Source: a virus. Taken from it: DNA of 64,000 nt. This document shows, one piece after another, positions 17,718-24,565 of this stretch (its first letter is position 1; the number at the start of each line of letters is the position of its first letter). The notes under the pieces were generated by a model. The model ran no database searches. It was not told the DNA's origin and saw nothing but the letters and a program-made list of their open reading frames with translations. The position numbers were made by a program, and so were the translations under genes. The DNA is taken from the IMG/VR virus record IMGVR_UViG_3300050119_000076, positions 1 through 64,000 of that record; one strand, 5' to 3'.

Positions 17718-18277
17718 GTAGACTTATCTTTCTCGTGCAGTGTGACCCATGACTGCACCCCCGCGGTAAAGAACACGGCTAGAAGCGGGACATCGAGAAT
17801 GCCATCCATCAAGCCCGCACCGCCGAACGTCCCCGGCGCGCCAGGAAGTTCGTGTATGTGAAATAGATCAGCACCGATGAATATGCCGAGCGTGGTCGCG
17901 ATGTACGCAACAATCGGTACATGAGTGCGCGTGACGAGAAACACCAGGACCGACGCGAAAGTAGCCATCGCGATTGGATCCAACTGCAGACCGATCACGG
18001 ATGGAGGACCCATCGGATTGGACCGAAGCGCCGGGGATGCGAGAAGACACGCGACAATCGTGCAGCCGACGATAGAGACCAGGATCGGAATCAGCTCGTC
18101 GCGGTACACGACCGTCAGAATAAGCGCAATAATAACCGGGAGCACCGCCGCGCCGATGTTGATGCGATCCATCGAGTTGATCGGAATGGAGAAGAAAGAT
18201 CCCACGACAATCGCGACGGTAGCGATGCATAAAAGTATGTGGGGACTAAGCGGCCACTTAACGGGTGTTGAGGACAT
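17714..18277 (-). CDS. DUF1614-family integral membrane protein
   Basis: 187 residues with about five to six transmembrane segments. Family-like stretches are SFFSIPINSM near the start, INIGAAVLPVIIALIL, IVAYIATTLGIFIGADLFH and the C-terminal FGGAGLMDGILDVPLLAVFF, which correspond to the conserved NIG, GxLIGADL and GGAGxFDGI motifs of DUF1614. The family occurs in cellular genomes and has no known function. Its place between the two terminase genes is odd for a membrane protein. The stop overlaps the terminase start (GTGA). The role in the phage is unknown; effects on the host membrane or lysis timing are possible but not shown. Confidence 0.8.
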   Translation of the reverse strand: MSSTPVKWPLSPHILLCIATVAIVVGSFFSIPINSMDRINIGAAVLPVIIALILTVVYRDELIPILVSIVGCTIVACLLASPALRSNPMGPPSVIGLQLDPIAMATFASVLVFLVTRTHVPIVAYIATTLGIFIGADLFHIHELPGAPGTFGGAGLMDGILDVPLLAVFFTAGVQSWVTLHEKDKST

Positions 18278-18289
18278 CAGATGTTCCTT

Positions 18290-18547
18290 TTATTGGGTAT
18301 CGGGGCAAATCCGCGCGATCTCTCCCGTCACGTCACGGATACGTTTCATAGCGCCGGCCGGGTCGCGCTCGGCGTTTGCCCGAGCCCAGTCCATAGCCGC
18401 ACGCGCGTCGTTCTGCGCTTGCTTACAGTATTGACCAGTCAAAAGCGGCTGCACCTGCTGCGTCACCGCGTGCGCTACGTCCAACATCACCCACGCAAAA
18501 AAGACAGCAAACAACACTAGAACGAGAAGCGGAACATACGTTCTCAT
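18290..18547 (-). CDS. Small protein with an N-terminal membrane anchor
   Basis: 85 residues. Residues 5-28 (VPLLVLVLFAVFFAWVMLDVAH) form one membrane segment. The rest is a soluble helical region with two cysteines (about 41 and 81) and many Ala/Arg. The topology resembles inner-membrane spanin subunits or anchored regulators, but no second spanin gene was recognised next to it. It overlaps the upstream 69-residue gene by 4 bases and precedes the DUF1614 membrane gene by 12 bases. Confidence 0.7.
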   Translation of the reverse strand: MRTYVPLLVLVLFAVFFAWVMLDVAHAVTQQVQPLLTGQYCKQAQNDARAAMDWARANAERDPAGAMKRIRDVTGEIARICPDTQ

Positions 18548-18753
18548 TTCTTCTTCCCTAAGACCGCATTAGCCTTTGTGTCGATCTTCGCTTCGGTGCC
18601 CTTGGACAGTTTGCCCTTCTTCACTTGCTGCGAAGCGCGCGCCTTAGCGTTCCCGGCGTGAGAAGCATCATTCATAGGAAATTTTCGAGCTGCAGGCATA
18701 CCGAAGCTCGAAGCAGGAAGAGACTTACGATCTTTGGTGGTTAGATCAGCCAT
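18544..18753 (-). CDS. Small basic conserved phage protein
   Basis: 69 residues, MADLTTKDRKSLPASSFGMPAARKFP..., then DASHAGNAKARASQ and a Lys-rich tail. The LTTKDRKxLPxSxFxxPxxRKxPxxDASHAxNAxAR pattern is common in small phage proteins of unknown role near head or tail genes. The start at 18753 is preferred over 18762 because AAGGA lies 9 bases upstream of it. One base separates it from the small-terminase stop. Confidence 0.75.
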   Translation of the reverse strand: MADLTTKDRKSLPASSFGMPAARKFPMNDASHAGNAKARASQQVKKGKLSKGTEAKIDTKANAVLGKKK

Positions 18754-18754
18754 G

Positions 18755-19264
18755 TTACGCATCCTTATGTTCGATGACTACCATGCGTTCGTCGTCGTCT
18801 TTGCCGAGGTCGATGTTGATATGGAAGCTCGGCATCGCATTTTGCTTACCTAGGATAGCTGGATCTTGGCTCGCGTCAAGCCCCGCGCACCGAATCGTGA
18901 ACTTTATCAGGTCCGCCCGCACGCTCGCGGGCGTCTCGCCAGACTTGTCCTGGGTCATATCCCAGGATGTGTCAAGCAATGCAAGCGCCTGCAGCCCAGC
19001 GCGCGTCTTGAACTGCATGCCGTCCTTCTTGAGAGCCTCGAACGCCGCGGCGACTTCAACAATGAACGCTGGGTTGGCACGAATCTCATTCCACCGCTCG
19101 GACGAAATGTCGTTGCCTTCGCAAATCTTGCGGATCGGCCGCGACTTGTCGGCATGGTACAGCGCGACCTCGATCGGAAACGTCGGGGGCCAGCCCATGT
19201 CGGCGGGGTCCGCGGGCAGCGGGCGCCGATCGGGCTCTATGAGTTCTGAAAGTTCAGTGTCCAT
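18755..19264 (-). CDS. terS: Terminase small subunit (putative)
   Basis: 169 residues. The central helical part (ICEGNDISSERWNEIRANPAFIVEVAAAFEALKKDG) looks like a DNA-binding/oligomerisation core. The C-terminal part has RADLIKFTIRCAGLDAS and a beta end (FHINIDLG), a pattern seen in terminase small subunits of related podoviruses. It would recognise phage DNA and load the large subunit. It is the first recognisable gene of the head module, 38 bases before the next upstream gene, with AAGGA 8 bases before its ATG. Confidence 0.7.
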   Translation of the reverse strand: MDTELSELIEPDRRPLPADPADMGWPPTFPIEVALYHADKSRPIRKICEGNDISSERWNEIRANPAFIVEVAAAFEALKKDGMQFKTRAGLQALALLDTSWDMTQDKSGETPASVRADLIKFTIRCAGLDASQDPAILGKQNAMPSFHINIDLGKDDDERMVVIEHKDA

Positions 19265-19323
19265 CCCATGTTTCCTTGAGAGCAGTCTAAGTGATCTAAG
19301 ATGCTCTTAAGAGCAATCGCCGG

Positions 19324-19563
19324 TTAGCATCTATGTGAGCGCCATCTTGCGATGAAGCGCCAGAGGCTCTCGATCTCGGGCGCAGTCGGCTTATCCGACA
19401 GTGCGATAATAAGTAACCGTTCGGGATGCTCGATCTCGACCTCTCCGAGAACAATCTCAATCCCCTGCAATGGGGCCAGCCCAACGGGCTTGAGAGCAGG
19501 TTTGACAACCTGCCCGTCGTTGGTGCAGGTTCTATCGTTGAACGAAATCACCGTGGCACTCAT
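19324..19563 (-). CDS. Small protein of unknown function at the start of the late arm
   Basis: 79 residues, starting MSATVISFNDRTCTNDGQVV, with a balanced hydrophobic/acidic composition (GIEIVLGEVEIEHPERLLIIALSDKPTAPEIESLWRF) that supports real coding. There is no clear ribosome site. The ATG lies close to a possible promoter (TTGACG at 19599-19594, TCTTAT at 19575-19570, 18-base spacer), so the mRNA could be nearly leaderless. A divergent gene starts 19 bases away on the other strand. Confidence 0.55.
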   Translation of the reverse strand: MSATVISFNDRTCTNDGQVVKPALKPVGLAPLQGIEIVLGEVEIEHPERLLIIALSDKPTAPEIESLWRFIARWRSHRC

Positions 19564-19582
19564 TAAGAGATAAGAGCACAGC

Positions 19583-19873
19583 ATGACCCCTGACGTCAAT
19601 GACTTGGTAAATTGTGGCTTTCTGTCCGCCGGCGCGATCGCACAGTGGGCCAACGTCAAGCGCATTCTTCGCGACAAACAAGTCTGCGGCGTCGTCTGGC
19701 AGCTCAGTGCGATTTATATCGCGTGGGGCTTTTGGGGTCTCTATTACTGGCCATCGCTACATCAGTGGTGGTCTTTCGCGGCCGAGATGATCCTCACAAT
19801 CGGAAGCACCGTATGGGGCGTACTCGCGGTCTGGTACACATTACACCCGGAGGCCAAGTATGACTCACAATAA
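19583..19873 (+). CDS. Small membrane protein
   Basis: 96 residues. At least two hydrophobic spans rich in Trp/Tyr (VWQLSAIYIAWGFWGLYYWPSL and ILTIGSTVWGVLAVWYTL) indicate an integral membrane protein. It resembles small phage membrane proteins of unknown role found near holins, but no holin signature is clear. It starts a short plus-strand unit with the next gene, ending at the terminator at 20224-20261, inside otherwise minus-strand territory. Confidence 0.65.
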   Translation: MTPDVNDLVNCGFLSAGAIAQWANVKRILRDKQVCGVVWQLSAIYIAWGFWGLYYWPSLHQWWSFAAEMILTIGSTVWGVLAVWYTLHPEAKYDSQ

Positions 19874-20120
19874 CCTCTCGAAGCATGCCACCTCACCTCG
19901 CAGTAACCATGTTCATAGACTAAAACGCCTAGACAGTGCCGTCCTCTTCCAGACCGCGGAGATGCAGATAGACGTCCTCGGTCTGGCAGAGGACGGGATA
20001 GTTCTTTCGTGGGGGCCGGCCAAAAATTATTACGGCTACCACCGCCCGAACAACAAATTGCTGCGCGGGTATAACCAGTGCGCTCAGGGCCACTTAAGCG
20101 CTCCTGATGGGCCAATATAG
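19860..20120 (+). CDS. Small protein of unknown function, coupled to the membrane protein
   Basis: 86 residues. The ATG lies inside the end of the upstream gene with a GGAGG ribosome site 6 bases before it, so translation is probably coupled. The segment AVLFQTAEMQIDVLGLAEDGIVLSWGPAKNYYGYH looks like a folded small domain. The family is not recognised. About 100 bases later the unit ends at a strong terminator. Confidence 0.5.
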   Translation: MTHNNLSKHATSPRSNHVHRLKRLDSAVLFQTAEMQIDVLGLAEDGIVLSWGPAKNYYGYHRPNNKLLRGYNQCAQGHLSAPDGPI

Positions 20121-20223
20121 CAAACTTTCTCGACTTAAGTGGTAAGAGCCGCAAATTTTCCAGAGTTAAGGCTTTGAAAGGAGTGTGATGTGCCATGACC
20201 GAAGAACGCGGCAACATATAGAG

Positions 20224-20261
20224 AAGCCCCCGGCATCTAACCATGCCGGGGGCTTTTGTTT
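20224..20261 (+). terminator. Rho-independent terminator, possibly bidirectional
   Basis: A perfect 11-bp GC-rich stem (GCCCCCGGCAT / ATGCCGGGGGC) with a 6-base loop is followed by TTTTGTTT on the plus strand. It ends the plus-strand unit 19583-20120. Minus-strand genes converge from 20304 on the other side, so it may also stop those transcripts. Just before it, AAGGAG precedes two very short frames (8 and 29 codons) that I do not annotate. Confidence 0.85.
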
Positions 20262-20303
20262 ATCGGGGTTGTCGTAGTGTAACTACGAACCACGCGCGGG
20301 AGA

Positions 20304-20669
20304 TCAGCCGATGACGGGGCCGGACGAACCGGGGACCGGAGCGGCCGGAGCTACAGACGGACCAGAAGTGCCAGGACGCTCCGCAACCGGAGCGACTGTC
20401 GGATTTGCCTGGGCCTGCGCGGCTGCGAGGTTGAGTCGGCTAATGGCCTCTCCAACTGCAGCGGCATGCCATGTGGGGTCTAAGGCGGCGGTAATAGCCG
20501 CTGTTTCCGTGTTGACGGCCGCGATGAGCGTCGCGAGGACTGCGTTATGCTGCACATATCCCACCTGATGCGCGGGGTACGTGGGGGCGGGATGTGCTAA
20601 GGGAGCTGGATGCGCTAAGGGCGCGCGCGTGGGATTCGCGGGATTCGCGGGTTGTACTGGATTAGTCAT
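20304..20669 (-). CDS. Pro/Ala-rich protein of unknown function
   Basis: 121 residues. The N-terminus has Pro/Ala repeats (PANPANPTRAPLAHPAPLAHPAP). A short helical core (NAVLATLIAAVNTETAAITAALDPTWHAAAVGEAISRLNLAAA) and a Pro/Ser/Gly tail follow. AGGAGA lies 7 bases before the ATG. A promoter-like pair (TTGATT, TATAGT, 16-base spacer) lies just upstream, and the terminator at 20224-20261 follows. No family was recognised. Confidence 0.65.
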   Translation of the reverse strand: MTNPVQPANPANPTRAPLAHPAPLAHPAPTYPAHQVGYVQHNAVLATLIAAVNTETAAITAALDPTWHAAAVGEAISRLNLAAAQAQANPTVAPVAERPGTSGPSVAPAAPVPGSSGPVIG

Positions 20670-20695
20670 GGTCGTTCTCCTGAGATGACGGGTTC

Positions 20696-20723
20696 ACTAT
20701 ACACGAGTTGCCGCAACAATCAA
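20696..20723 (-). promoter_or_regulatory. Possible sigma70 promoter for the Pro/Ala-rich gene
   Basis: On the minus strand TTGATT (20723-20718), a 16-base spacer and TATAGT (20701-20696) stand 27 bases ahead of the ATG at 20669. It overlaps the end of the small membrane gene upstream. Confidence 0.45.
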
Positions 20724-20863
20724 ACTCTGCCGAGCAACCAGCAGATGAGTAGGATAATCAGGATTGTACCGAGTATGCCGCCCCCAACAAAGGGGCCGCC
20801 TGTTCGGTAGCCGAGGCCGCCGAACATAATAATCAACACGATGATGAGTAGGATGAGGCCCAT
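20720..20863 (-). CDS. Small two-span membrane protein (DUF3309-like)
   Basis: 47 residues: a hydrophobic stretch (MGLILLIIVLIIMFGGLG), a short Gly-rich turn (YRTGGPFVGGG) and a second hydrophobic stretch (ILGTILIILLICWLLGRV). The layout resembles the DUF3309 family of tiny membrane proteins found in many Alphaproteobacteria. AGGAG lies 9 bases before the ATG. It follows the 28-residue peptide gene by one base. A similar gene sits at 45836-46018. Confidence 0.65.
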   Translation of the reverse strand: MGLILLIIVLIIMFGGLGYRTGGPFVGGGILGTILIILLICWLLGRV

Positions 20864-20864
20864 T

Positions 20865-20951
20865 TCAAAGTGCTCCTACGCCTATACACAGCCCGGCCAC
20901 AAAACTAATAATGAGGCCGAGCAGTGTAAAGACAATCCAAATTGTGATCAT
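20865..20951 (-). CDS. Single-span membrane peptide
   Basis: 28 residues, almost entirely hydrophobic (MITIWIVFTLLGLIISFVAGL, then CIGVGAL). It is packed between the stop of the secreted repeat protein (2 bases) and the start of the 47-residue membrane protein (1 base). The tight spacing supports a real coupled gene; the ribosome site is weak. Confidence 0.45.
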   Translation of the reverse strand: MITIWIVFTLLGLIISFVAGLCIGVGAL

Positions 20952-20953
20952 TT

Positions 20954-21226
20954 TCAGTTATCGCGGTTGTCACGATGATCGCGGTTGTCACGATGATCGC
21001 GGTTGTCACGATGATCGCGGTTGCCACGATGATCGCGGTTGCCACGATCACGATCGCCACGATCACGATCGCCACGATCACGATCGCCACGATGGCTGTC
21101 TCCAAGATGAGGGAGGGTCAGTCCACCATGCCAATAGGTTTCATGCGCGCTGGCAGTTAGCGTGCTGCCAGCGAATAGAATGCTGGCGAAGGCGAGTGCG
21201 ACGAGGACGGCTTTGGAACTATGCAT
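20954..21226 (-). CDS. Exported Asp/Arg/His repeat protein
   Basis: 90 residues. Residues 1-27 form a clear signal peptide (MHSSKAVLVALAFASILFAG, then STLTASA) with an ASA-HE cleavage site. A short spacer (ETYWHGGLTLPHLGDS) is followed by a C-terminal half made of HRGDRDRGDRDR, then GNRDHRDN units. AGGAG lies 8 bases before the ATG. The charged repeat is unlike any phage family I can name. Export to the periplasm is predicted; metal or polyanion binding is only a guess. The DNA repeat itself is annotated separately. Confidence 0.7.
   Translation of the reverse strand: MHSSKAVLVALAFASILFAGSTLTASAHETYWHGGLTLPHLGDSHRGDRDRGDRDRGDRDRGNRDHRGNRDHRDNRDHRDNRDHRDNRDN
20961..21095. repeat. Tandem repeat coding for the Asp/Arg/His tail
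   Basis: About seven to eight copies of an 18-base unit (GCGGTTGTCACGATGATC) that changes to a 15-base unit (GCCACGATCACGATC) toward the signal-peptide end. The unit is a multiple of three, so copy-number change keeps the frame. Confidence 0.85.
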
Positions 21227-21239
21227 TAGAATCTCCTAA

Positions 21240-21731
21240 GTAGCGGGGTAGTCCACTCAGGCTGTGCTAGGCGCCGCGGCGTGTCAAGTGAAATAACTAT
21301 GTCAAAATTGAAGCAGCTCGGGAGGCGGCATATACTACAAAGTTATCGTAGTTTCTAAAGTTTATGTTTTGGTTATTTTTCGAAATTTTTTGTCGATCCT
21401 ATATGAGGTACGGTGGACGCGCCCGCGCACGCATATACTAACCCCCAATGGCTAATTGTTAAGGTAAAGAATTTCTCCGAAGGGAGAGCCACTAACCCTA
21501 AGTCTTAAGGTTAACCAACTCGATACCTGCGGGCGCGTATCGGTTAAGGTTAATTCTCAAGCATGTAGCATCGACAGTTCGAGTGGTAGTTGCCTACGTT
21601 AATCTTAATACTTTACTATAAGTAACTATCGCATGTTGTTAACCATATATATTAGTTGATTTCATAGTTCATAGTGATATGTGTACGTGTGTATCGTAAT
21701 CGATTGAACGACAATGTAAGGAAGAACGATC
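21240..21731. promoter_or_regulatory. AT-rich divergence region with repeated TTAAGGTTAA boxes
   Basis: There is no convincing gene in these roughly 490 bases. The decamer TTAAGGTTAA occurs exactly at 21505-21514 and 21544-21553 and nearly at 21459-21467 (TTAAGGTAA). Related GTTAATCTTAA and GTTAACC occur near 21598 and 21637. A palindrome CGATAC...GTATCG lies at 21521-21542. The region separates the minus-strand and plus-strand arms. Iteron-like repeats in an AT-rich gap fit a replication origin or the operator region of early promoters; neither is proven. Confidence 0.5.
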
Positions 21732-21935
21732 ATGACGCGCACTTATAACTGGCCACATGATAATGCGCCGTCCTATCAACCTCGCGACCGCTACGGTGAC
21801 CTACCACAGCCGGCTTTCCTAGAGCCGGATCTTAGCGAAGACCTTGTTGGGACAGGCGATATCGCCGCTTGGCGAGAGCGTGACGGCAGCCTGGTTCTGC
21901 TAGACCGCGACACTGGCGAAATAACGAGGTTTTAG
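21732..21935 (+). CDS. First plus-strand small protein, unknown function
   Basis: 67 residues, acidic, starting MTRTYNWPHDNAPSYQPRDR and ending LVLLDRDTGEITRF. AAGGAAG lies 8 bases before the ATG. It is followed 10 bases later by a strong hairpin terminator, so it forms a one-gene unit right after the repeat-rich control region. This is typical of a highly expressed immediate-early phage product. The family is not recognised. Confidence 0.7.
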   Translation: MTRTYNWPHDNAPSYQPRDRYGDLPQPAFLEPDLSEDLVGTGDIAAWRERDGSLVLLDRDTGEITRF

Positions 21936-21945
21936 GCAACCTAGT

Positions 21946-21980
21946 AACCCGCTGAGTTATAAGGCTAACTCAGCGGGTTT
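21946..21980 (+). terminator. Hairpin terminator after the first early gene
   Basis: A 14-bp near-perfect stem (AACCCGCTGAGTTA paired with TAACTCAGCGGGTT) with a short loop is followed by TTTACAG. The U-tract is short but the stem is strong. It ends the unit 21732-21935. Confidence 0.7.
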
Positions 21981-22004
21981 ACAGAATTATCGAAAAATCG
22001 CCAA

Positions 22005-22273
22005 ATGATGTTTAAAACATCATATTACGATTTCTCAATAATTCCAATGGGTTAGGAGAGTGTGACATAAATGTTAAATTAGTATGCCCATGCAATTGTT
22101 AGCAAGTTAGCACTTTGTACAGTGATCGAATTACACTGGTTTTCTGTAACGAGATAACTGGCTATTTCCATTGATTTAATTTCACTATCCCACATATCCA
22201 ACTTTTTTAGAGTAAAAACATATATACTGCGCGAGGCACTGGTTTTGGGAGCCCTGATGTTTAAAACATCAGG
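22005..22273. repeat. Pair of GATGTTT-A-AAACATC inverted repeats
   Basis: Copy 1 at 22005-22023 has 9-base arms (ATGATGTTT / AAACATCAT) around a central A. Copy 2 at 22253-22273 has 10-base arms (CCTGATGTTT / AAACATCAGG) around a central A. The core is identical and the copies are 249 bases apart. Such spaced identical palindromes are typical of dimeric repressor or recombinase sites. Confidence 0.65.
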
Positions 22274-22344
22274 AGGCAAAGACATATAAATAAATATAGC
22301 TAGGGGCGTCTTTTGTCTGAAATCGTTGGATATGTGGGATAGTG
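22183..22344. repeat. Perfect 20-base inverted repeat flanking a 122-base loop
   Basis: CACTATCCCACATATCCAAC at 22183-22202 is exactly inverted at 22325-22344, and the similarity continues a few bases further out (TAATT). The arms enclose the second GATGTTT palindrome. The gap 21981-22490 holds no convincing gene: a 68-codon minus frame at 22079-22285 has no ribosome site. Confidence 0.7.
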
Positions 22345-22429
22345 GAATTAGAAGAGCAATTTCAAAGGCTTATATTCAAATAGAAAGAAATTCGTAATCG
22401 GTTTATAAACCATACTATGTGAATAGGCC

Positions 22430-22457
22430 TTGACTGCCAATGAAAACAGCATATTAT
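22430..22457 (+). promoter_or_regulatory. Sigma70 promoter for the main early operon
   Basis: TTGACT (22430-22435), a 16-base spacer and TATTAT (22452-22457), followed about 35 bases later by AGGGA and the ATG at 22491. An upstream ATG at 22440 lies within the promoter and is not used. Confidence 0.65.
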
Positions 22458-22490
22458 CTAACTCTAGAACGAAAACAGGGAATAAACGAT

Positions 22491-22793
22491 ATGAAAAAGT
22501 TTAAAGCGGACTTCCGACTATGCGGTACGGTTTATGTTTATGCTGAGGATGCGAAGCAGGCTCGTGCGCTGTTTCTCAAGGTCATTGGCTCGCGTGTTCA
22601 TCCTGGCACTATTGACCTGGGCGACGCGGTAATCCCGCCGCTTAGTGACCAAGTGTGGCTAGCGCCCGCTCTTACTGCCTACGGTTTCGAAGGCTGCGTA
22701 CGCGACGCGGGCACGGATCAACCAGTGGCGGATGGCACTAGTGCCAGGGTGGAAATCAAGAACTATAGCGAAGCGCGACGCGAACACAGATGA
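22491..22793 (+). CDS. Early protein of unknown function
   Basis: 100 residues from MKKFKADFRLCGTVYVYAED. The start has AGGGA 9 bases upstream. It has a beta-alpha-beta type beginning and the ending SARVEIKNYSEARREHR. The tail IKNYSEA is also the C-terminus of the next gene, indicating a local duplication. The family is not recognised; it heads the long early operon. Confidence 0.65.
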   Translation: MKKFKADFRLCGTVYVYAEDAKQARALFLKVIGSRVHPGTIDLGDAVIPPLSDQVWLAPALTAYGFEGCVRDAGTDQPVADGTSARVEIKNYSEARREHR

Positions 22794-22816
22794 ACCAGTT
22801 TGATAGGAGAATGAAT

Positions 22817-22972
22817 ATGCCCTACACCTTACAAGCTGATCGAAACGGAAATATGATAATTTGTCATGATCAGCGCAAGCGTAACGGTTATACGATAATC
22901 GCTCGTGGTGGTTACGTTGAAATGATCTTGGCGCGCGCCATGCGCACAATCAAGAACTACAGCGAAGCGTGA
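22817..22972 (+). CDS. Small early protein, unknown function
   Basis: 51 residues, starting MPYTLQADRNGNMIICHDQR, with a C-terminal IKNYSEA shared with the upstream gene. AGGAGA lies 6 bases before the ATG at 22817; the ATG at 22811 would be too close. The family is not recognised. Confidence 0.6.
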   Translation: MPYTLQADRNGNMIICHDQRKRNGYTIIARGGYVEMILARAMRTIKNYSEA

Positions 22973-23040
22973 CATTCTGGCCTACGGCTCGTAATGGCCG
23001 TAGAGCAGAGCGTCAACGCTCTAGAAAGCGAGAAAACATC

Positions 23041-23385
23041 ATGGTCGATGAAACATTGTTAGCGCGTCCTCATGTTCGCAAGCTTTACGAAATTACCTTG
23101 CCAATCTATGACAACTCCGGCAAGCAAACCGAAACCGCTCATAATCTTTTCAAGAAAGTCATTCTTGAAACGGTAGGTGGTTATTCGACTAGCTCGGGCT
23201 ATGGTACATGGCGTGACGAAACCGGTCACATTTACGAAGACAAAAACATTGTCTATCGTATCGCGTGCGAGTATCATATTTTCGAGAGAGAAATTTTACC
23301 GAAGGCATTTGAATTGTTTCCTGACCAGCTCGCAATTTTCCATGGCGATGTAGGTTGGGCATGGACAACGGCTCGCGCGAGCTAA
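23041..23385 (+). CDS. Early protein of unknown function
   Basis: 114 residues starting MVDETLLARPHVRKLYEITL. It has a mixed alpha/beta pattern and a Gly/Ser/Tyr-rich middle (GGYSTSSGYGTWRDETGH). The ribosome site is weak. It lies in the early cluster of small unknown genes. No motif was recognised. Confidence 0.6.
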   Translation: MVDETLLARPHVRKLYEITLPIYDNSGKQTETAHNLFKKVILETVGGYSTSSGYGTWRDETGHIYEDKNIVYRIACEYHIFEREILPKAFELFPDQLAIFHGDVGWAWTTARAS

Positions 23386-23491
23386 CTTTTCGGGTCGCCC
23401 TATTGAAAGTGAGGATTATTGCGGCCTGCCATTCATTCTCAGGCGGATGGCAGTGCGGAATAATCAGTATAAAGGTCTAGGAGTAGGGACA

Positions 23492-23671
23492 ATGAGATAT
23501 CGCACTTACAAAACACAAGCCGGCGCGGAACGATATCGCGAAAAGCTCTGCACAAAGTATCCTGAGCGGCGCGCGATGTTTTATGTCGGGGTTGAGCCAC
23601 AAAGATTTTGGTTCTGTGTTTATTATCAATTACCGGATGGAAGACCGCACCAACTATGTGCGGCTATGTGA
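23492..23671 (+). CDS. Small basic early protein
   Basis: 59 residues, starting MRYRTYKTQAGAERYREKLC. AGGAG stands 8 bases before the ATG at 23492. The RYRTYKTxxGAERYREKLxxKYPER pattern suggests a small helical basic protein. The 22-base sequence GCGGAATAATCAGTRTAAAGG before it recurs before the next gene, hinting at a shared control or duplicated leader. Confidence 0.6.
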   Translation: MRYRTYKTQAGAERYREKLCTKYPERRAMFYVGVEPQRFWFCVYYQLPDGRPHQLCAAM

Positions 23672-23720
23672 CATTGCGAGCGCTGTCTCGCGGAATAATC
23701 AGTGTAAAGGAAACTTAGGC

Positions 23721-24248
<528 letters not shown>

Positions 24249-24249
24249 T

Positions 24250-24441
24250 ATGCCCTATTTCGCATGGCTAACAAACGATAACGATATGGCCGCGAAGCTT
24301 CGCGCAATCGATCAAGCTTATGATCGCGCCAAGGCCAAAGCCGCGCGTGGTCGTCTCGCTCTCAAGGTTCAAGGCTATCGCGACGCCAAGGCCGCACGCG
24401 AAGCCTCAATCGCGGCTCTAATGAAGGAACAAACCAAATGA
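24250..24441 (+). CDS. Small Lys/Ala-rich early protein
   Basis: 63 residues, starting MPYFAWLTNDNDMAAKLRAI. It is mostly one long basic helix (DRAKAKAARGRLALKVQGYRDAKAAREASIAAL), possibly nucleic-acid binding. AGAGG precedes the ATG, and the stop overlaps the next start (ATGA). Confidence 0.6.
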   Translation: MPYFAWLTNDNDMAAKLRAIDQAYDRAKAKAARGRLALKVQGYRDAKAAREASIAALMKEQTK

Positions 24442-24554
24442 GCAAATGGTTAGGAGATCTAAGCGATTACCAACGATATGCGGTGATCGCGGCGATTGCG
24501 ACATGGTTTGCCCTTCCGCTTATCGCGTTGCTCTTCCTCTTGTTTGCGTCCTAG
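24438..24554 (+). CDS. Small membrane protein
   Basis: 38 residues: MSKWLGDLSDYQRYAVIAAI, then ATWFALPLIALLFLLFAS. One membrane span runs from about residue 14 to the end. ATGA overlap with the upstream gene. The family is not recognised. Confidence 0.55.
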   Translation: MSKWLGDLSDYQRYAVIAAIATWFALPLIALLFLLFAS

Positions 24555-24565
24555 GAGCTAACCAA

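Noticed and set aside
20190-20279. Tiny frames after a strong AAGGAG site just before the terminator (8 and 29 codons)
   Set aside because: One is too short to support and the other runs through the terminator hairpin; could be a leader, but there is no further evidence.
20961-21095. Short direct repeats resembling a CRISPR array
   Set aside because: The units are contiguous without spacers, 18/15 bases long, and encode the repeat tail of a signal-peptide protein. No cas1/cas2-type genes were seen.
22079-22285. A 68-codon minus-strand frame
   Set aside because: No ribosome site, start within an inverted-repeat palindrome, and composition unlike a real protein; the region looks regulatory.
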